This document shows positions 59,106 through 64,000 of a DNA stretch of 64,000 nt, piece after piece. Below the pieces are notes generated by a model. It did not search any database. It had not been told where the DNA came from and worked only from the letters and a program-made list of their open reading frames with translations. This DNA comes from a virus. Made by a program: the position numbers and the translations under genes. The DNA lies in the IMG/VR virus record IMGVR_UViG_3300030109_001381, positions 1 through 64,000 of that record. The stretch is one strand, 5' to 3'. Numbering within the stretch: the first letter of the stretch is position 1; each line of letters begins with the position of its first letter.

Positions 59106-59692
59106 ACGTTTATCACCATCTTATCTATAACACCATCCTTGTCATTGAACCATCGCTGAATCCATTGGGCCGCGATACCTGCAATTGCCATATGCATGGT
59201 GTTAATGTCTTTTCCTGAGCCATCCCAATCTCCACCTTGACAGGAGAAAGAACCTTCCGGTCCACTCAGAAATGTGTCCATCATCATAGGGTCAACCTTG
59301 TATGAAATAAGAGCCGCGTTTCTTCCCTGCGCTCTTAGGTCTAGCCAATGCATTTCTGCATCATCTCCAAACCCCTGCCGATACAGTAGCCTTCTTACTG
59401 CTAGATTATCTGCACAACAAATCACTAGGTCATATCCCTTTAACTGATGCTTAACTAATACAGGATAAGGTTCAGCATTACAACCGAACTTGTCAAACAA
59501 GGACATTACCTTATGCTTGCCTACTTCACCTTCCTCAAAGTTCTGATAGGATAGATTCTTGTTCTCTATCTTATCATCATCGAAGACAGTCACCTGATAC
59601 AATTTACCAGTCTTAGCATGATTAATCCTAGACAGGAAATCTGCTAGGAAACTACCAATGCCTCCTGCACCGATTAACATTACCTTCCTCAT
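59102..59692 (-). CDS. E1-like (ThiF/MoeB/HesA-type) activating enzyme
   Basis: A 196-residue Rossmann-fold adenylation domain. GAGGIG (8-13) is followed by VTVFDDDKIENKNLSYQNF, where the family has D-x-D-x(3)-NL-x-RQ; Arg is replaced by Tyr. Later come VICCADNLAVRRLLY, the D-x-x-D-N-x-x-x-R pattern, and a Cys in FSCQGGDW that could be the thioester Cys. It would activate a C-terminal Gly of a ubiquitin-like or sulfur-carrier protein. No E2 or clear carrier gene is seen. ATG 59692 with GGAGGGA upstream is preferred over 59707. Confidence 0.85.
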   Translation of the reverse strand: MRKVMLIGAGGIGSFLADFLSRINHAKTGKLYQVTVFDDDKIENKNLSYQNFEEGEVGKHKVMSLFDKFGCNAEPYPVLVKHQLKGYDLVICCADNLAVRRLLYRQGFGDDAEMHWLDLRAQGRNAALISYKVDPMMMDTFLSGPEGSFSCQGGDWDGSGKDINTMHMAIAGIAAQWIQRWFNDKDGVIDKMVINV

Positions 59693-59901
59693 TCTGTTCC
59701 CTCCCATTTATTCTCAAAGATAACCTTCTCCGCTTCTGAGAAAGACGCAGTAAAGATAGTACCGTTATCCATATGGATATCTATCACAAATCCCTGATTC
59801 GTCAGAAATTGTTTATCCATCTTGTTGATGGTATAGGCACATACCTTATCCAAATCCACCATTGTCATTCCACTTGTTGTTTTCATTTTCATTCTCTTCA
59901 T
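59689..59901 (-). CDS. Small unknown protein between TFB and E1-like genes
   Basis: A 70-residue protein with a short basic N-terminus (KRMKMKTT) and a strand-rich core (DLDKVCAYTINKMDKQ; GFVIDIHMDNGTIFTASF) ending in a helix with Trp. Its layout recalls the 49629 product. It does not end in GG, so it is not an obvious ubiquitin-like modifier, but it is coupled to the E1-like gene. ATG 59901 overlaps the TFB stop, with GGAGGA 7 bases upstream. Confidence 0.5.
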   Translation of the reverse strand: MKRMKMKTTSGMTMVDLDKVCAYTINKMDKQFLTNQGFVIDIHMDNGTIFTASFSEAEKVIFENKWEGTE

Positions 59902-60818
59902 TTTATTCCTCCTAATATTTCTTTTATGTCATATGCGTGACTCGCTTGGTTCAGTTCTTTCTTATTTATTCGTAACATACCACAAATCCTTGAAGCGGCT
60001 TGCCTCAATCCATAATCGGATGCTTGTGCATGTTCTCTTATGTCGCTCTGTTTGAACCCTGAATGAGTTAATTTACTCGCTACCCAAATGGTAGCAGCAA
60101 TATCATTCTGCGACATTCTTTCATCTAAACTGTCTTTCATTACATCTACATGGTTTACTAATTGTAAAGCAGATGCTCTGAAATCAGAGTTTGTTCCTAT
60201 TGTAATCATCTTTGATACTATAGCCTCAGCATCACTTACTGATGTGGGCTGAGAGAATACAGAAGGATTGCGATAGCGAGTTGCTATCTTCTTAGCCCAT
60301 TTAGTATTGGACTTGCTATCTCCACCTGCAATCTTCTGATGAGACTTGGGCGTTAGTTTGAATCCTCTATCTTTCAAGATGTAATAGGTCAAACTAGCGG
60401 CCCTAACTTCTAGGCTTATACCAATGAAGAAATGCTCCTCTCTCAAAGTATTGTAGGTAGCAACACACTCATGAATTATGTTCTGAGCATGTTCACCTAC
60501 AACGTATCTAGAAACTATCATAGCAACATCTGCTCTGAATCTACTCTTTCTCGTTCTATCTCTGTTTGCTCTTTTCTGATGCAATCTCAACGCCATCCCT
60601 TTTGATTTCCTAGCATCTCCCAAACTAATGTAGGTTCCTAATTCCCTGTGGTTATCTGCGACCACAGAATATTTCTTACCGTCAGCCTTCTGTCTGTCGG
60701 GGTTATAGATTCTTTCATAACCATGTGAAACATGGACTGCCCCACAATCAATGCAAGTTATCTCTCCTGTCTTGTCATCTTCTGTAGTTCTTAGACAACC
60801 ACATAACTCACACTTCAT
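59898..60818 (-). CDS. tfb: Archaeal transcription initiation factor B (TFB)
   Basis: A 306-residue TFIIB-type factor: an N-terminal zinc ribbon (C3, C6, C22, C25), a B-linker region (RELGTYISLGDARKSKGMAL), and two cyclin-like repeats (about 110-200 and 205-300), with a C-terminal helix ending EILGGIK. TFB binds TBP-DNA and recruits RNA polymerase. A virus-encoded copy probably redirects host polymerase to viral promoters, and implies an archaeal host. The length is typical. ATG 60818 overlaps the upstream stop (ATGA). Confidence 0.9.
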   Translation of the reverse strand: MKCELCGCLRTTEDDKTGEITCIDCGAVHVSHGYERIYNPDRQKADGKKYSVVADNHRELGTYISLGDARKSKGMALRLHQKRANRDRTRKSRFRADVAMIVSRYVVGEHAQNIIHECVATYNTLREEHFFIGISLEVRAASLTYYILKDRGFKLTPKSHQKIAGGDSKSNTKWAKKIATRYRNPSVFSQPTSVSDAEAIVSKMITIGTNSDFRASALQLVNHVDVMKDSLDERMSQNDIAATIWVASKLTHSGFKQSDIREHAQASDYGLRQAASRICGMLRINKKELNQASHAYDIKEILGGIK

Positions 60819-62104
60819 TGGGACGCCTCCATCTTCTTCTGACGATACTTCAGGTCAGCCTTTTCAGACCACTTAATCAGTTTACCAATATTCAGACGGT
60901 GGCCCTCACCACCACTCTTTAGCATGTTCTCGATAGTGTGTCTGATGGTGTAAATCAATGGGCCAGCCATTTGGTCATTCATTAGAATCAATGCCCTAGC
61001 ACTTAGTTGGTCGCCAATGCTTGAGTTGTTGTGTAGGTTATCAATACAGATTGGTCCCTGCAAACTGCAACCCTTCCATGTAGTACCATCTCCCAAAACC
61101 CTGTAGGTGTTAACATTCTGATGACCTCTCTTCATGCCACCACCTTCGTCTGCAATAACCCAATCGAACAATTTGCCCCTAACAAACAATGCTCTGTTAC
61201 TTGGGTTCTTGAACTGGACGAAGTGAATGTTCTCATACTCCCTATCCAATTGGAACAGAAGCCTTGTGGCTTGGTTCTCTACCATATCATTAGTTCTGTT
61301 CTGCATTAACCAAGCAGTCGAAAGTTTCGTTTGAGCCTCAGTTGGTTCTTCACCAAATAGTCTAGACCATAGTTGACTAGGTGTAATTCTAGACCATAGT
61401 TTGGACTTACTACTCTTATGCTTGTGCGTATTGATGAATGTATTCAAATCAACAATTGAGATAGAAGCCCAAATGCCCTCGGATATCTCAAGTGCCGCTT
61501 CCTTCTCACCAATTAATCTAGTATTGATTAGGCACTCTTGCTTGTTACCCATGTGCCAAAACTCAAATGGAGTTCTGTTCTCAAGAGCATACCAAACATT
61601 TGGAGGTATCTTCAAGCATCTGTTGATGTATTCATTCATCACCTCAGCACTTCTAGTTAGAACGCTACGAAGAATAATCTTCGCCAATGTTTTCTGAGCA
61701 TCTCCCTTGTTGAACTTGATGGGTTCCCAATGGTCACCACCATACAAGGCAATCTTAGAATCATTACTAGTTTTTCCATAATAGAATTCTGCCTCACCAT
61801 CAGGATACTTGAAAGTAACTTGATTCAAGAATCTCTCAGTATTCCCTCTTAGGGGAAACAGGTTCTCCTTTATCGAAAGAGTCACTAGACCCAACATAGG
61901 GTCTTCCTGTCCTACTCTACTAGCAGTTCTGATGTTTGGTCTTTCTACAGAAATTTGCGTTTCACCAAAATTGTTTGTTCTGATAATCTTACCATTCTGA
62001 TACAATCTAGGAAACTCGTTCTTCTTAGATACCTGTAGCAGGAAACTGGTGGAAACATTCTTTTGTGTGTCATTCGTTTGCGGTATGTAATATTTTATTT
62101 TCAT
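60815..62104 (-). CDS. Large unknown protein upstream of TFB
   Basis: A 429-residue alpha/beta protein with no clear motif. It has a strand-rich N-terminal part (about 1-130, with PDGEAEFYYGKTS), a helical middle, and a C-terminal part with IADEGGGMKRGHQNVNTY, GPICIDNLHNN and a long helix DQLSARALILMNDQMAGPLI. The N-terminal part contains FPLRGNTERFLNQVTFKYP. No Walker, Cys-cluster or nuclease signature is visible. Cotranscription with RNR and TFB suggests a central role. ATG 62104 is preferred to GTG 62113 further upstream. Not recognised. Confidence 0.5.
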   Translation of the reverse strand: MKIKYYIPQTNDTQKNVSTSFLLQVSKKNEFPRLYQNGKIIRTNNFGETQISVERPNIRTASRVGQEDPMLGLVTLSIKENLFPLRGNTERFLNQVTFKYPDGEAEFYYGKTSNDSKIALYGGDHWEPIKFNKGDAQKTLAKIILRSVLTRSAEVMNEYINRCLKIPPNVWYALENRTPFEFWHMGNKQECLINTRLIGEKEAALEISEGIWASISIVDLNTFINTHKHKSSKSKLWSRITPSQLWSRLFGEEPTEAQTKLSTAWLMQNRTNDMVENQATRLLFQLDREYENIHFVQFKNPSNRALFVRGKLFDWVIADEGGGMKRGHQNVNTYRVLGDGTTWKGCSLQGPICIDNLHNNSSIGDQLSARALILMNDQMAGPLIYTIRHTIENMLKSGGEGHRLNIGKLIKWSEKADLKYRQKKMEASQ

Positions 62105-62417
62105 GTTTATCACTTATTTTATCATTCATATTTGTATTGAAATAATATTTGTATTCCTCATTGGGGTTTTTCATATAGTATTTCTTTTTCTCTATTTCAT
62201 CATAGAGTTCATCCATTGTTCTAAATGATGAATGGCCATTTAGAACTAGGAAATATATCCAACGAAACAGACGGGGATAACTGATGTCTCCCTTTTCTGC
62301 TCTTTTAAATTCATATTGAATTTCATCCCGAAAGTAATTATTTGTCGATAAGATAATTTCGTCCTTCAGGAAAAGTAAGTCCTTCAGCGATGATTCGTTG
62401 GCTTTTCTTTTCATCAC
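62070..62417 (-). CDS. Unknown protein between RNR and the 429-residue protein
   Basis: A 115-residue, basic, helical protein rich in Lys, Tyr and Asn (LKDLLFLKDEIILSTNNYF; YPRLFRWIYFLVLNGHSSF). A charged C-terminal tail overlaps the next gene by about 35 bases. A short hydrophobic run (WIYFLVLNG) is probably buried rather than transmembrane. No family is recognised. The codon usage is A/T-rich like its neighbours. Confidence 0.5.
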   Translation of the reverse strand: MMKRKANESSLKDLLFLKDEIILSTNNYFRDEIQYEFKRAEKGDISYPRLFRWIYFLVLNGHSSFRTMDELYDEIEKKKYYMKNPNEEYKYYFNTNMNDKISDKHENKILHTANE

Positions 62418-62435
62418 TAAGCCCCCATGATTTGT

Positions 62436-64000
62436 TCAAAGTATCTCGCAGGTTCCACCACTACAGGCAATCTCGCCTTGTAGGTCGGTTTGGTCTGTTT
62501 CTTCCTTGACTTTGTAAAGATGAACTTTAGAGAGAACCTCTCTCATCTTCTCAAAGCGATACTTGGTTATGTCTTCAAAGACTAATTGTGGATGTGAACC
62601 ACCGAAGTAGGGAATCACAGTAATGCCATTGTAGGAATCACGATTCTTCCACATCCATTCTCCTACTTCTTTCCACTCGTCATCCTTGACGCTAACTGTA
62701 GCCGAGACATTATGCATGTTGTTACCATCAATATGTCCGGGTGCTATCCAATTCCAAAAGAAGTGTTTGATTCTCTCTAACAAGTCTAACGCAGATTCAT
62801 CCAATCTAGTTATTGCTCCCTTTGGTGCTTTCTGAGGAACGCATAGTAGAGATATGTTTGCTTCTGTTAGAGACTTCTCCATTAGAGTAGGGAACTTCTT
62901 CACTAAGTAATTGTGAATTGGTTCGTTCACTCCCACTTGAATGCGCCTGATGTAGTAGTCATTATGCCATGCGTGAATACCGGAAGATGTTCCTAGAACA
63001 CAACTAGTAGTTCCTTCGGGTTTGATACAAGTAAGCCTAGCGGCATAGTTCATCTTTCTATCGCTCTTATCATTGATAGTATCAACAGTCTCCACATTGA
63101 CATCAATGACACAGTTAGTAGCCTCTTCCAAGTCCAACTTAGCAAGAGCGTTACTACCAATGCCAGTTAGAGAAACACCGAGCAATGCATCTTTCTCACA
63201 GTTCTCTCTCCAAATCTCCCTAAGATAATGGAAGTCTGTGTATGCGGCTTGCAATGTTCCCAAGAATGAAGCGGCTGATACTCTAGCATTCAAGTCCTCT
63301 TGCGATGTAACTGTAGAAGCATTGACGGAGCAAAGATTACACATCTGAAATGGCCTAAGCGAAATTTCTGCACAAGGATTTGTTCCCCAATCTTTGTCAT
63401 TAGTTAGAAAGAATCCGGGTTCTCCGGTCTTGTTCAATTCAATCCTCTTCCATACATCCATGAAGAATTCCTTCTTGAGTTTGTGACGTAGCAATACAAC
63501 CGAGTTATTTGCTCTCCCTCGATAAGGGTGCTTCTCATACCAAAGACCACTCTTGGACATTAGCATCTCCTCGTCATCTGCACTAAACAGACTAATCATA
63601 GCCGCTCTTCTTATGCCACCTGCCAATACAGAATCAGCAATATGACAAAGCATATCGTGAACCTCGATAGGTTTCATCTGATGGCCATCCGGCATATTCT
63701 TCAGCATCTTATGAACCAAATCAAGACACTTATCCAAAGGGTCGGGACCGGGTGCAGTTCCACCTGTTGTCTTCAACGGAGAACCTAGTGGCCTTATCTC
63801 CGTGAAGTCAAACTTAGGTGTAGTAGTTCTAACACCTGTATAAGAATCGAATAGGACTCTAATTGCTTCTGCCCATCCCTTTATCGAATCCTCAATCAAA
63901 TAGCGATAAGTCCTACTCGATGGTTGCCTTATCACAGGTAGTTGATTGACATGATGATATTGGACGGAATAACCGACACCTGTTCCACCTAGCAGTAGGA
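62436..64000 (-). CDS. nrdJ: Class II (adenosylcobalamin-dependent) ribonucleotide reductase, partial
   Basis: At least 521 residues; the frame is open to the window edge, where it continues with LLGGTGVGYSVQYHH, a signature of the class II triphosphate-reductase type. Core motifs: NPCAEISLRPFQMCNLC (radical-site Cys with Glu, and the second active-site Cys), LLGVSLTGIGSNAL, and the C-terminal redox pair C-x4-C in ACSGGTCEIL. It makes dNTPs for viral replication using vitamin B12, common in marine viruses. The usual length is 700-780 residues, so roughly the N-terminal third is missing beyond 64000. No intein is visible in the part seen. Confidence 0.93.
   Translation of the reverse strand, partial: LLLGGTGVGYSVQYHHVNQLPVIRQPSSRTYRYLIEDSIKGWAEAIRVLFDSYTGVRTTTPKFDFTEIRPLGSPLKTTGGTAPGPDPLDKCLDLVHKMLKNMPDGHQMKPIEVHDMLCHIADSVLAGGIRRAAMISLFSADDEEMLMSKSGLWYEKHPYRGRANNSVVLLRHKLKKEFFMDVWKRIELNKTGEPGFFLTNDKDWGTNPCAEISLRPFQMCNLCSVNASTVTSQEDLNARVSAASFLGTLQAAYTDFHYLREIWRENCEKDALLGVSLTGIGSNALAKLDLEEATNCVIDVNVETVDTINDKSDRKMNYAARLTCIKPEGTTSCVLGTSSGIHAWHNDYYIRRIQVGVNEPIHNYLVKKFPTLMEKSLTEANISLLCVPQKAPKGAITRLDESALDLLERIKHFFWNWIAPGHIDGNNMHNVSATVSVKDDEWKEVGEWMWKNRDSYNGITVIPYFGGSHPQLVFEDITKYRFEKMREVLSKVHLYKVKEETDQTDLQGEIACSGGTCEIL

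Noticed and set aside
59689-59901. Ubiquitin-like carrier for the E1-like enzyme
   Set aside because: The protein ends in GTE and not in GG, and the strand pattern does not clearly match a beta-grasp fold.
1-64000. tRNA, rRNA or CRISPR arrays
   Set aside because: I saw no cloverleaf-like CCA-ended gene, no rRNA-like sequence and no regularly spaced identical repeats on either strand.

Overview
The window looks like most of the genome of a tailed (head-tail, siphovirus-like) virus of a marine archaeon, most probably a euryarchaeal Marine Group II / Poseidoniales virus of the 'magrovirus' type. Basis: a long + strand block of tail genes in classical order (head-tail adaptor, tail completion, tail tube, frameshifted assembly chaperone, tape measure, distal tail protein, hub, giant fibres) converges on a long - strand block of archaeal-type information genes (PolB, PCNA, RFC, fused PriS-PriL-like primase, ATP-dependent ligase, an RPA-like ssDNA-binding protein, TFB, a PC4-like protein). 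The sequence is A+T-rich, and the fibre genes resemble those of marine phages. The host assignment is inference; the archaeal-virus call is well supported. Terminase, portal, protease and major capsid genes are not seen and probably lie beyond the left edge. The right edge cuts a ribonucleotide reductase gene.

Layout. 1-5120: a small membrane protein, a Ras/Arf-like GTPase and three unrecognised proteins, probably head or vertex associated. 5120-11261: neck, tube, chaperone (with a canonical -1 slippery heptamer), tape measure and distal tail protein. 11268-21648: a 1006-aa adhesin-like protein with an interrupted LamG-like fold, a 2344-aa hub protein and a small baseplate-type protein. 21645-37216: about 15.5 kb of host-recognition genes, including a 3125-aa fibre, Cys-rich basic proteins, three LamG-type adhesins, a second fibre and a beta-propeller-like protein. 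37217-37252: a convergent terminator. 37253-38467: small - strand genes and a gene-poor, A+T-rich interval with palindromes, a possible promoter and a possibly broken gene. 38468-64000: a nearly gap-free - strand replication/transcription/nucleotide-metabolism operon, in which neighbouring genes are mostly joined by ATGA, GTGA or TAATG overlaps.

How it works together. The virus seems to bring its own replisome (primase, P-loop helicase candidate, split PolB, clamp, RFC small subunit plus a degenerate large-subunit-like protein, SSB, ligase), recombination and repair nucleases (Cas4-like, ERCC4-like, DEDD exonuclease, Sak4-like ATPase), dNTP supply (class II RNR, MazG-like protein) and host-transcription redirection (TFB, PC4-like).

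Most unusual points: (1) PolB is split just before motif C, with three small genes between the halves, and motif C reads YGHTDS; (2) an E1-like enzyme, a JAMM protease and, between them, a small zinc protein ending in LGGQ suggest a virus-encoded ubiquitin-like system; (3) a virus-encoded Ras/Arf-like GTPase; (4) C-terminal PIP boxes of the same form on the PolB C-terminal part and on the RFC-L-like protein; (5) at least ten microgenes of 20-56 codons and many zinc-ribbon miniproteins fill the - strand operon.
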